A DNA stretch of 64,000 nt from Verticillium longisporum (lineage: Eukaryota > Ascomycota > Sordariomycetes > Glomerellales > Plectosphaerellaceae): positions 1,240,001 through 1,304,000 of the forward strand of contig JAETXT010000004.1 of NCBI GenBank assembly GCA_019188255.1. The letters run 5' to 3'. The notes under the pieces are model-generated. The model was not told the DNA's origin, searched no databases, and saw only the letters and a list, made by a program, of their open reading frames with translations. Of this stretch, positions 21,629-32,815 are shown one piece after another (the first letter of the stretch is position 1; each line of letters starts with the position of its first letter). The translations under genes were made by a program, and so were the position numbers.

Positions 21629-23465
21629 ATGCTCCGGCCCCTAGCTCAGGTCCTTCCAGGCCCTCAGCATCGTCAAATTATCAGTTTGGTCATGAAGAGA
21701 AAGCTTGCCCAATCCGCATGTGCAAGTCGCTTCCCACCTTCCGCACGATTGAAACCCAACAATGCCATGGCGGCTGACGCATCTACCATCCAACTTCAAC
21801 TCACTGAACGAGAGCGCCAACTGAGGGACCTTCTCGTTGATGTTTCTAAATTCATCAACATCAATGATCAACTGCCAGAACCACTGGTTTTGCGATGGGC
21901 TGGGGGCTGGGTCCGTGACAAGCTTCTCGGCACTACTAGTCACGATATCGATGTGGCCATCAATGTGATGACTGGCCTCCGTTTCGGCGAGAGGCTGCGA
22001 GAATACTGCGATGTGCCCGAACTCGCGTCACGACACGGCATCGAGCCTGACGATATTGGTAACCTCCACCGCATCGCTGCCAACCCCGAGAAATCCAAAA
22101 ATCTCGAGACCACAACAGTAAAGGTCTTTGGACTTGACCTCGACTTCGTCAATCTTCGCACAGAGACGTACGCCGAAGACAGTCGGAACCCTACCGTAGA
22201 TTTCGGCACAGCCGAAGAGGATGCTCTGCGGCGGGATGCGACAGTTAACGCCCTGTTCTTCAACCTGCACACCGAGAAGGTCGAAGACTTCACAGGCGGC
22301 CTAGGTGATATGCGTGACCGGCTCATCCGCACACCTTTAGAGCCATTACAGACTTTTATGGATGATCCCCTTCGAGTTCTCAGACTAGTTCGTTTTGCCA
22401 GTCGGCTCGGTTTTGCCATCGACCCAGCTGCAAGAGACGTCATGGCCGACCCAAACGTCTTGGCTGCCCTGCGCATCAAGATCAGCAGGGAGCGAGTGGG
22501 TGTAGAGTTGGAGAAGATGATGAAGGGTGAGTGGCCTCAATCAGTAATATATAGGACGACGTGCTAACTGGGCCGGAGACCATGACCCCCATCGCGCTCT
22601 TCAGCTCATTGACGAATTGGGCCTCCACCATGCTATCTACACGGACACTGCTCGTGCTGATATCCCTCATCCAATCTTGTCCAAATGGCACATTGCGTAT
22701 GGGCTCCTGAGGCTTCTCGAGCGCAGCAAAGCACCGGGATCCATACACGACGTCCTAGTTCGTACGGACGAGGATGTATATTATTCGTGGATGTTAGCTT
22801 CACTCGTGCCCTATGCGCATCTGAACGACCCCCGTGCCGATGCTCTTACCAAAGGTAGGCCATCTTTACCAGTTGCAACCACAGTTGCGCGTGAGGGCGC
22901 AAAAGCACCCAACAAACTCTGCGATGTGATTACGGCGGCGCACCGTAACCATTCTGAGATCCTTGGTCTCAAGAAAGACGTATGCGCTGGGCGTGAGATT
23001 GGAAGTCAAAGAGATACACTTGGCATGACCATCCGAAAATGGGAAGGTCGCGAGTTGCACTGGAAGCTGCAGGTCCTCAGCACTATACTCCTCGACGCCA
23101 TGGATCACCTGTCAGACTTCGATATCAACAATGGTGGGTTGAACATACACGTGAGGTTCTCCTTGTCTAGCAAGCTAACGTTGGAACCAGTGTCGAGAGG
23201 GTGTCATGACTTGCTATCTGGGTGGCAGACGTTTCTTGATCACCTGACTGACGAGGGCTTGATGGACGTGACATCAATTAAGCGACTTGTGGATGGCAAA
23301 TCCTTAGGCAAGCATCTTGGTCTGAAACCAGGGAAGTGGATGGGAGCTGCTTTGGAAGTATGCCTGGCGTGGCAATTGCGACATCCCGAAGCTACGGATC
23401 CCACAGGCGCCATTGAGGAGGTACGGAGGAGAAAGCACGAGCTGCAGATAGACGGATTGTCATAA
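21629..23465 (+). CDS. CCA1: CCA-adding tRNA nucleotidyltransferase
   Basis: Three exons: 21629-22526, 22579-23133, 23191-23465; introns of 52 and 57 nt with CTAAC branch sites; 575 aa from the first ATG. Class II nucleotidyltransferase motifs are in order: RWAGGWVRDKLLG (about residue 90), HDIDVAIN with the metal-binding DxD (about 104-106), RRDATVNALFF (about 200) and DDPLRVLRLVRFASRLGF (about 250). The enzyme adds or repairs the 3' CCA of all tRNAs without a template. The first 46 residues are basic and Ser/Ala-rich with few acids, a likely mitochondrial presequence; later ATGs at 21692 and 21767 would give shorter cytosolic or nuclear forms. It is followed 387 bp later by TTI2 on the same strand. 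Confidence 0.95.
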
Positions 23466-23852
23466 AGTCGCCGGTAACCTGACCACATTCAAACTCGCCT
23501 TGAGCCGATATCCTGCCTAAATTGCCTTGTTGGTGGTTCAACAGAGGGACAAATGGATATGCTCCAGTTCTGAACTGCTCAGTGATTGTATACACGAAGA
23601 TCGATGAATGATATTGGGTGGTTCTCCATATCCCTCTAAAGCATATTATATCCCTAACGCGGTAGCTCCGTCTGCATCCATCACAGGTGGGACAACAGCA
23701 CCAGGCACTCATCAAACGCATCCATGTGTCAATGCCACACACTCGTATCAGGCCCAAATACAAATTGTCAATGCCACGGCACCGCCTCACCGAGGCTACA
23801 TCGCAAAGGCAACGGCAGATAGAGATTTCTACGCCTCTGTGTTATGTGACAA
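23466..23852. other. Intergenic, CCA1 to TTI2
   Basis: 387 bp between co-directional genes; no coding potential recognised. Must hold the CCA1 3' UTR and the TTI2 promoter. Confidence 0.5.
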
Positions 23853-25467
23853 ATGACCAGCTTCATCGACCTAGTCAGAGAATTATCTCACATTCGCTCC
23901 CCGGCAAGTAAACCAGACCCTTACTGCAACATACCCTTGACTAATGTTGCATTCAAGGTTGATGCAGCCTCGACTCTGCGTCGTGATCTAGAGCACCGTG
24001 TCCGAGTGGGCGATGATCAGGAGGCCTTGAATGAGGTCTGCGTCTTCGCTGGTCGCTCGCTTGAGGGGTTACTCCTAATTCCCTGTAACGCTGCAGGGTC
24101 AAATGCGCAACAATGGCTAGAGGCAGTCCATCATCTTCTTTCATCCCTTTCGATACTCTGTTTACGCCACCTTTGCATCATTAATCTTGATACTTTCGTG
24201 GCTGTCTGTGCCTTCACAGATCCGCAAGCGCCCTGGTATGACGGAGTGTCGGCAAAGATCGCCCAGGGCATCCTAGACACCAAGGTTCGTCACACAGTCA
24301 ATAGACAGGACTCCATCTTGTCTTCTATTCTCGAAGACGTCCTGCGACCACTGTTCTCTCGATCAAAATCGGCGCGGATCACTTCAACGGGCAGAAATGC
24401 CCAGTACCCCTGGCAAGCACAGCAAAATGAGGCGGTATTCAATAAAGATGATACTGCGGACACCACGACCTGGAAGAGCGCGCATCCTTGGGCACTAAGC
24501 GTGTTTTCCTGGACAGTGGCCAATTCAAAGGTAGAGCCTGTTTCTCCAACACATTCTTGCCAGTCGGACAACTGATGAACGGGCAGGAATTATTCATCGG
24601 CAAGAACTGGCCACTGTACACGCCAGTATTGTTGGCGCTACTGGATGACCCAGAGGCTAGGATCAAGGCGCGCGGCCTACAGATATCAAGGGTGTTTGTA
24701 CAGAAATGTTCTCCCTCTCTCTTATACGATACGGGCTTGGGCGACGTTTTGGAACAGTCTATCACCCCGATCCTCTCACACTTACCGTCACTGACGCCGG
24801 AAGACGAATCAGTCTTGCTCCTAGAAGCCGCGTACCCGGCTATCATCGAGCTGGCGAGGCGGTATGCCAAAGACCCACAATCTGTCCCCTCTGCGCAGAG
24901 GATTCGGGCACGGCTGATGCGCGAGGTGTGCGGCGGATATATACACGCCTCTCAGTTCCTCCCGGTCACAGGTGTGCTCTCACGACACCTAGGCACCCTT
25001 GTCCATGACTCAGGCTTCGCCTCTTCGCCGTACCTGAAGGTGGGTAGTGTTCACACAAGTCCACGCCGTGCCATCTTGCCAGACATTATCTAACCAGTAT
25101 GTTCAAGGACATCATTCCGATTTTTACAGAAACTCTCCGTGACCCATTCATTGGAGAGTCCCCAGCCCGACTGTCAATCACATTGGATGGATTGGCCCTC
25201 ATTATTCGAGTTTGTTGGCCGAGAGTGTCGACATCAGCATATGAGAGCGAGATCATCAGAGCACTGGCTGTCTGCTGGCTTTCATTGCATGACGACAGCG
25301 GAGATGGTCCACGCCGTGAGCTTCTAGACAAGTTGCGATACACCGTCGAGGTGCTCTCAGCTGCTGTTGAAGTGACGGGCACAAGGCTGGACTTGAAGGT
25401 TGCACCTCTAGTAGCCAAGGATGAAGTCTTGAGAGGCCTGTTCGACAGCAGGGCAAAGCAGATGTAA
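23853..25467 (+). CDS. TTI2: TELO2-interacting protein 2 homologue (Tti2, TTT complex)
   Basis: Three exons: 23853-24530, 24587-25039, 25108-25467; introns of 56 and 68 nt, both phase 0; 496 aa. The second acceptor is the TTCAAG just after a CTAAC branch site, which restores SSPYLK to DIIPIFTETLRDPF. The protein is a helical-repeat type with recognisable Tti2 blocks: the central NWPLYTPVLLALLDDPEARIKARGLQ and the C-terminal LSITLDGLALIIRVCWPRV. Tti2 forms the TTT co-chaperone with Tel2 and Tti1, which with Hsp90 and R2TP stabilises PIKK kinases (TOR, ATM, ATR, DNA-PK/Tra1 type). It converges on FIG4 with only 54 bp between stops. Confidence 0.85.
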
Positions 25468-25521
25468 GCTATCGGCCTCGCAAATCATACAACCAATAAT
25501 TGGCTCGTCAGATAATCAGGC

Positions 25522-28500
25522 CTAGTCCACTGGCTGTTGCTTGAAGAAAGATTTTCCTCGTAGCCACTTCCTGTACGCTTTGTATCGTTTCTTCTGCGCG
25601 TCCTCCTCCGTCACCGTCAAGGGATTTTCGCCTACGCGCAAAAGCTCGGCATAGACGGCGGGGTCATCTTCCGGTCCTGTCTGCAAATGACTTTCAAGAT
25701 GCCAACTCCCGTTAATGTAATCTCGGTATTCAGAATCATTCTCAGCCTGTTCCTCGGCGGAAACGACAAGAGGTAGACTTTGAGGGTGGCTGACGTATCG
25801 ATCATAGTCATTCGCCTCGATCTGGCTTACTGAAGGATTCAAAGATTGATGCACAGCTTTCGTGAAGGTCCATTGCGCTGCCTTGGACTTCTCCTGCGGC
25901 GTCGGCTTGGTCTTCGGCAAAACGGACGGTTCCTCTGGCGTTGCTTTCATAATGCCTTGCTGACCCGTAACTTTATCGTGTGCAGGTTGCAACCAACGCT
26001 GAATTGAAATGCCCCGGCCAGTACCGGTCGACGGTCGGTCAGGTGATGTCATAGCCGTGTCGGGCCCTCGCGAAATCGATGCACTCTGCGGATCAACTAT
26101 GGTCACTTCTTTCTTCGCCTTCTTCTTCTCTTGGGTCTCTGGATAGGTCTCGTTGCGGATTTTAAAGGGGCTAAGGTCATACCGACCGTCCTGTGTCGAT
26201 TTGAATGGGATGTACTTGATAGTCGAGTTCATCTTATATGGGAACATCTTTAAGAAGGACGATAAGGTCGACGGGCGATAATACTCGAGCCAATAGTCGT
26301 CAAAGAAAGCAACAGGAGTGTCTCTGCCCTCGCTGGCTGGGTCACTCCGAGGCTGTATACTTCTTGCTTCAAGATACTTGGGGGTAAACCAGTTGATATA
26401 ATCGCCTCTCGTCTTCTCTGACCACAACCTAGGGTCTGCGTGGTGAAGATAGTAGTCGGTCGCAAGGTCCCACAGCATGGGCTGCCCCTGGGTAAAAATG
26501 TAGTTGCCCAAGAAGAGATTGTACGCTTCCTGCCGCTGCCCATCCAGGAAGGAGTTGTTGTAATACCTTTTGAAGCTCTCGATCATATCGCGAGAGTGGC
26601 TTGTCCATTGGTTGATTTTGCGATATGTCTCCATCGTGTTGACCAATTGAGAACCTCCGTACTGCACAGCGATGGTGTCTCCATGGTCGTGGTACATGTG
26701 GGTGAAGAGATTAACAGCATCCGTGTCGTAATCAATAGCCGTGTCCTCCAAGATGCCGAGGGCATGAAGCTGATGTCCCAGCGCTCTCTTGCCGATCACA
26801 AACTGGGCAGCATTGGTTCGATCAAGGCAGTCGATACAATTCGTGCGGGCAACCCCATTCTGCACTCTTATGGGGTTAATTTTGCCGTCCCCGTCGTGGA
26901 ACAAGCCTGTGGTCGTAACCACTGACTCGGCTATACTTTCTAGCGTTCCGATGACATCTTGATCGCGGCTCTTCGCAGCCCTACTCATGTCCCATGCTTC
27001 ATAGATGATTCTTTTTCCCTCAGGTAGGAACTGATTTAGGTATTTGATGGCGTTGGTGAACTCGACCAACAGCTTGGATTCTCGTGGCGTACGTTCGCGG
27101 GCTTTGACCAGGTTCAATACGTATATGGGGGCGCCATAGCGTTCAAACAGATTGTTGAAGTGAAGCGCTGCTGCGCCATAGAAAGGATCCACCAGGTTCA
27201 GTTCGATGGGAGGCTTCGGAGTAACGCCTGTATTGTCTTGGGTCCAGTACAAGGGTATACTTCCACGGTGCTGCACATACGATGTGTACTGAGGGCTTGC
27301 ATAGAGCCGCGGTCCGGGAGCATGGAACGACGTGGTTAGAGCCTCGGAAACGATCTGCTCCGTCTCGACGTCGTTGGCTACGTAACCCTATCATGCACAT
27401 CAGTTCAGGGGCTCAGTCCAATTCTAAGTCCAAGGCTTACCAAATCGTTCGCGCCGCGCTTAAGAAAACGGGCACCAGCAAAATATCGGGACCGCCGTGC
27501 TATGATGGTGATATGCGCCGTCCGTCCATATATTGAGAGTGCTGGAAGTAGATTTGTGATGAGATTAGCGCGTTATCATTCAAAGATCGTCACTTACCTG
27601 CTTGGTCAATATAGCCATGTATGATAGGGCGGCACCAGTCGAAGGGATCATTGAGAGCTTGCACAACAGGTTGCAGAAGGTGGCTGTTCCAGACAAACAT
27701 AGCATTGAAATCATCATGAGGGGTACAAGACAGCCCTTTTGCGAGGGCCTCCCGCTCTCGAGCCATATTATGCTGCAGCGTCCGCGTGATATCGTACGAG
27801 TAGCTATAGTAGAATGATCTAGTCAAATCCAGGTTGTTCAGAATGGCCAGGAACCTCGACTCTTCCGTATTGCGCACATCAGTCTTGAATCGAGCTGGGG
27901 TAAGTGGCACGAGTTCAGTTCCATCGATCTGGTAAACATAGTGGCCCCCTATCATGGCGACAGTGATTTTCTTGGTGATCAAGAGCATATAGTAAGGGCC
28001 CGTGAATTTGATGAATCCAAGCAAGCCCCATGTCGTGCAACGCAGCTTGATACCTCCGGTACCTTTATTGCCATCGTCGATGGTGTCGAGAAGTTGGTTC
28101 ATCTCTCGTTGACTATACACAATCTTGTCGTCCGTGATACTAAGGTCAGAGTCTTCGGAAGTCCTGTCGATTTTGAGGATGCGATATCGTCGCTCCGTTA
28201 CATCACCACCCACAATGTAGTAACGACTGGCCGTCTCGTAAAGACTGAACTTATGCATCTTATACACTAGACGTTCATGTGTTTTGTCGTCATTGGCGGG
28301 GCCTCGACAGGCGGACGCAGGGCTGTTGGCTCGAGCGAAAGGCTTGGCTATCGCAGGCTCGTTGTCATCATTATCGTCGATACCGGCTATGGGCGGCGGC
28401 TGTGCATCTGTTGACGGCGAGTCTGCGATGTCGTCGTTTCGGAGAGGTGGAAAGGCAGGCTCTGTTCGACCAAGCATGCTGGTGCTGTCGGCTTCATTAT

Positions 28501-28564
28501 TGATGTTGTCATGGAAGCTGCCACTGATAGGGACACCGTCATCCAAATAGGTCTGATCCGCCAT
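25522..28564 (-). CDS. FIG4: Polyphosphoinositide 5-phosphatase Fig4 (SAC domain)
   Basis: Three exons on the minus strand: 28564-27598, 27541-27441, 27387-25522; introns of 56 and 53 nt; 977 aa. The 101-nt middle exon ([10 protein letters not shown] through RGANDL) is in no long open frame. The SAC domain carries the CX5R(T) catalytic signature in [16 protein letters not shown] near residue 540. N-terminal SAC features include [17 protein letters not shown] and [21 protein letters not shown]. Fig4, with Vac14 and the Fab1/PIKfyve kinase, controls PI(3,5)P2 on the vacuole and endolysosome and is needed both for making and removing the lipid. The ATG at 28564 starts [10 protein letters not shown] and lies only about 125 bp from the AT-rich RIPed block, so its promoter borders likely heterochromatin. 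Confidence 0.95.
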
Positions 28565-28797
28565 GTTCGATCGGGAATTGTTCTATACCAAAACAAACAT
28601 CGAGAGCTAATGCATGGGGCAAGGGACGCTGAAATAGACCCATCGAATCACGTCAGGCGGATGATATCTCCAGGGGACTTGAAAAGAATAATAAGTATTT
28701 AGGAGTACTAAAGTAATATAGATATTCCTTAATTTGATTATTACTTAGCTTACTTTAATAATAAATTATAGAAATTAAAGAATATAGAGGTATTAAG

Positions 28798-28945
28798 TAT
28801 AAAGGTATTAGGCTAAGGGCCTAGATTAGGGAAAGTATATAGATCAGCGAATAATTAGTAAGCTATTATATTAACTTTAACTTATCGAGGCTATCGAGTA
28901 TAGCCTTAACTTCTCTTTTAAACTTAGGGTTATCGCTAAAATATT
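28798..28945 (-). repeat. Truncated F1 LTR, minus orientation
   Basis: Begins TATAAAGGTATTAGGC and follows the reverse complement of the F1 LTR for about 150 bp, then diverges before the ACTCCTTATA end seen in complete copies. It is the F1 fragment closest to FIG4, about 235 bp from its ATG. Confidence 0.75.
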
Positions 28946-29188
28946 AGCAATAGTATATATAGGGGTATAATAACTAGGAATATAGCGCGGCCTAGCATAG
29001 GATGCTAGGATTAGGAAACACGATAAGATAAGGAACTAGCCCTATTAAGGATAGATCACGTAATAGATTATAAGTATAGGAACAATAAGCTAGGGCTAGG
29101 ATCACTAGGACCCTAATTATAAGCCCAGGCTAGATCACTACGTACTATATTATAATCCTAATATTATAGATTATAAATAACTAATAAG

Positions 29189-29362
29189 TAAGCTATCTAA
29201 TATAGCTATTACCTAATATAATAAAGATAGGATAATAGATATATAAGAATAAGTATTCTAGACTTATAGATATATTCTTTCTTATAATAATAATTAATCT
29301 AAATCTTATTTTATATTTATTATACTAAATATATAATACTTTATAATACTATATTATCTTAG
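29189..29362 (+). repeat. Repeat R2, copy 1 (shared with 37,574-37,750)
   Basis: About 175 bp closely similar to 37,574-37,750, from TAAGCTATCTAATATAG to ATTATCTTAG, same orientation. The right-hand copy follows the F2 integrase/chromodomain and a purine-rich tract, so this may be the 3' part of the F2 LTR. The sequences diverge left of this core, so the LTR boundary is not fixed. Confidence 0.6.
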
Positions 29363-29390
29363 CATTAAATTAATATTAGGGAACTCTATA

Positions 29391-31250
29391 ACGTAATCCA
29401 CAAGCGAGTGGTTCACCCATGCGAGTGGTTCACTTCACCCCGACCCGACAAACATTCCGAGGAAAACCTCAACCCAAACGCCGTAAATCAATTAAAATCA
29501 CTCCTCCTCGTCTTTTGCAGACGATGAGATAGCTACCTGACAAGTTCTCGCGTTGTGGCCGGTCTTCCCGCATACGCTACAGCATCGTTTCTTCGGCTGG
29601 GACCACGACGCGGGACCCGGGTTCTGCAGCGTTTCCTCTTTTATCTGGATATCTACTTCCTTCTGAGCAATCTTGTCCTGTCCCTCGCCTACAGCCATGC
29701 TTCCTCCTTCCCGGAGACGTAGCTTTTTGGCCCTCCGGCGTCGGCTTAGTGTAGCATTTTCCTCTCGAAGGATCATAACCTCTGACTTCAAAAGAGCGAT
29801 CTGGTGCATAACACCCCGCGTCCCCTTCGCAAGATAGTCAACAGCATCTAAAATTGACGTTGGGGAGCTTCCCTGGTGGCGTGAGATTCGCCCTTTGATG
29901 AAGTCAGTCTGGGAACCTGCCTCGAGCAGGTTAGTGGGCGTCTTAGAGACCCAAGAATCACGCTCCCCGTGGGACGTCCCCGGAGGCGTCGTCGTCCTCA
30001 ACCTCACATCCAGCTTTGACAGGACTGTTTCCGGGTTATGGGGGACAAGCCCCGCTCCTCGAAAGCCTCCCTGGATGTTTTTTCTGTCATTGCTTGCTGA
30101 AATGCAGCCGAAAACGCCGGGAAGAAGTCCTCTTTGCTGATGTGCGTTGTACCCGCCCTCATCCTATCCTCGATTTGCCGACCGTATGCTTTCTTTAGTG
30201 GGCCAAAACACCCAACATCGAGAGGCTGGAGTAGATGTGACGAATGAGGAGGCATACAGAGTGTGATGATGTTGTTCTCCTTGCAGTAGAGTTCGAAGTC
30301 GACCGAGTGGTGACTTTCGTGGCCATCCAGGATCAGTAGGCGATAACCGCCCGAAGTACGGGACTTTGTATGCCTGTCAAAATGCCGAATCCATTCCAGA
30401 CCAATATCATTCGTCGTCCAGCCGTTTGGAGATGTTGCGATTCTCCAGTCGCGAGAAATCGCGTCGTCCTGGTACCAGCTCGAGAGGTGGTACTTGCCCG
30501 AAACCACGATGAACGGCGGGACGGAGAAACCCAACGCGCCAACGCCCTGGATCACCGTAACCCATTCCCGGTTGCCTGGCTGCCTCATCTTCACATTGGA
30601 CCGTCTTTCCGAACTGGTCACGACCATTCCGTTGGCGATAACGCCCATCTGGAAGCCGGTCTCGTCAAAGTTGTACATGTCAGCCTCTTGGATGCCGTAC
30701 TTGGCGATCATGTTATGCACGAGGCGGAACCACGCGTTTATCGCGTCCGGATCTTCGCATTGGGCCCTCTTGTAGTCGTACTTGCGAAAGAAACGCGTCC
30801 GGAGCTCTGGTTGCCGTTTGACGAAGTTTGCGGCCCAGTTCTTCCCGACGCGTGGCGCGTCACGGTCGGCAAGCAGGCGATTCGCCATATCTCCGACCTC
30901 ACCCAACCGGGGAGGGTAAGATCGCGCATCTAGGTCAAGGATATATTCGACAATAGTTTTCTCTTCTAGTACTGTTAATTTGGCAGAATTGGGCGGGCTT
31001 TCGCGTCGGGAGGGTTTGCCCTTCTGGCGTCGGAGGAGCGTCGTTAAGGGGACGGTGTAGATCCTCGCAGCACTCCGGGCGCTTAGGTTCGGGTCATTGT
31101 CCATAGCTTGGATAGCAAGGAATAATTGACCTTCTTTTGAAAGAGTCTCCATCGCGGGCGGAGGTGGAATCTGTAGAATTCAGGTGTAGGTCGTGGGCCC
31201 GGGCGAAGTGAACCACTCGCTTGGGTGAACCACTCGCTTGTGGATTACGT
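29391..31250 (-). mobile_element. Fot1/pogo-type DNA transposon, copy A
   Basis: 1,860 bp, bounded by ACGTAATCC...GGATTACGT and flanked by TA on both sides, the Tc1/mariner/pogo target duplication. Terminal inverted repeats are about 46 bp with one mismatch at position 30, each containing the 13-mer GCGAGTGGTTCAC twice. GC content is normal and no RIP is visible, in sharp contrast to its surroundings. It is an inverted, near-identical twin of copy B (32,816-34,675). Confidence 0.95.
29498..31152 (-). CDS. Fot1-like transposase, copy A, frameshifted
   Basis: The first part (31152-30004, 382 codons) starts METLSKEGQLF and contains a CENPB-type DNA-binding region (about residues 1-130) and the catalytic core: D163 in YNFDETGFQMG, D276 in LLILDGHES and D312 in LLQPLDVGCF, a DD35D triad typical of Fot1. 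At the 5-G run 30040-30044 (5 C in the coding strand) the frame breaks after about residue 370. The C-terminal part continues in another frame to 29498 without its own ATG, with a coiled-coil-like stretch and a CCHC zinc knuckle (CSVCGKTGHNARTC). One extra C would give a single 551-aa protein, the usual family length. Residue 63 is Glu here and Gln in copy B. Confidence 0.9.
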
Positions 31251-32177
31251 TATCTTAATAAATAGATATTATATAATTAATTAAAGGGAATCTAAAAGTT
31301 TAAATATAATTTATAATATTATAGAAATAGCTATTATTAATTAAATCGATAACGATTTCCGATATTTTCTTAAAATATTTAATTATTTTAGTAAAATAAG
31401 AGAAATAATAAATATACTATTTTAATAAATAATTATATAAAATTATACCTTTATTAATATATATTTAATTATAAACCTTTTATTAAATAAATTAAATAAC
31501 TTTATAAAAGGGCTTAAGGATCTATAATTATTAGCTAATATAGTTAAAAGATTTAATAAATTTATAATAAGATAAACGCTTTTATTAAATTTATAAATAA
31601 TATATTTAATATTAGAATATTTAGCTATATATTTAATATTTAGCTATAAAGCGAATTTATTAAAATAATATTTATATAAAAGGTTCCTAGCTTTAATATT
31701 AAGAAGCTAGCGATTATAGGCCTAAGCTAATTAAAGATTATATAAATATATTTTATTAAAACGAGAAATAATATCTAATATTATAATAATTAAATAGAAT
31801 AATTAAGATATTTAAAGATAAATATAAGATTAAGTCAATAAGATAGGAATACGATAAATTATAGGAATATCGATTATTAAAAGAAATTAAAGATAATAAG
31901 ATCTAAGAGAATTATAAATATAATAAAAAGAACCTTATAAAATAAATACGATAAATTATTATTTATAAATCGATAATAAAGATTATTCTATATTATTATC
32001 TACTTCTAAGCTATTCTTAATATTATTATTATTATAATTTCTATAATATATCTAACCTAGCTCTATATTATAGCTACATTAGGGAATAAGGCCTAAGAAG
32101 TAATATATTAAGGTACTAAGACGTATTAGTGAAGGTATTATGAGTTCTAAGGACTAGACCTCTAGGAGGGGAGGTAA
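31251..32177 (+). mobile_element. F1 retrotransposon 3' fragment with polypurine tract
   Basis: About 927 bp matching the stretch before the 3' LTR of the full F1 copy (equivalent to 47,757-48,684). It ends with the polypurine tract AGGAGGGGAGG at 32165-32174. It starts exactly at the right border of transposon copy A, but the bases left of copy A are not the continuation of F1. Confidence 0.85.
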
Positions 32178-32374
32178 TATAAGGAGTTAGACGTTAAGAA
32201 CCTAACCCCTATTTATATTATCGTAGATACTTTAACGATAAGCCCTAGTTTTAAAGGAGAAGTCGAGGCTATACTCGATAGCCTCGATAAGTTAAAGTTA
32301 ATATAATAGCTTATTAATTATTCGCTAATCTAATTACTTTCCCTAATCTAGGCCCTTAGCCCTATACCTTTATA
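32178..32374 (+). repeat. F1 LTR, complete (197 bp), plus
   Basis: Starts TATAAGGAGTTAGACG just after the polypurine tract and ends ATACCTTTATA; same length as the other full F1 LTRs. The ends are RIPed from TG...CA. This is the 3' LTR of the fragment 31,251-32,177. Confidence 0.9.
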
Positions 32375-32815
32375 ATTATATATTAAGGGAATTCCCTATT
32401 ATTAAACTTATATAAGAGTCTTAAAGTACTTAAAAATAAAATAGTACTCTTATAATTATTTATAAAACGTAATCAATAAGCTTATCTATAATAAATATAC
32501 TATTTATAGGATCGATCTTAATTTCTCTAGCTCTAGCTATTCTATATTATATTAAATATAATATTAATTAATATTAAGATAGCTTTATTATTTATATAAA
32601 CCCTAATCTAGTACTTCCACTATATTTACGAGCTCTAAATAAGTAAAATATCTAATAAGTCTTATTATAATTAATTCTTAATTAATTCTTATCTATTTCT
32701 CTAAGTTACTATTACCTATATAAATTAAATATACCTATCTACTCTTAGCGATTATATAAGCTATAGTTTATATACTCCTAAGAGTAGTGGATCCTAGATA
32801 CTACTATCCTAATTA
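32375..32815. other. AT-rich RIPed sequence, origin unknown
   Basis: 440 bp between the F1 LTR and transposon copy B. Not recognisable as F1 or F2 and not coding. CA/TG-poor, so it was probably part of another repeat. Confidence 0.5.
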
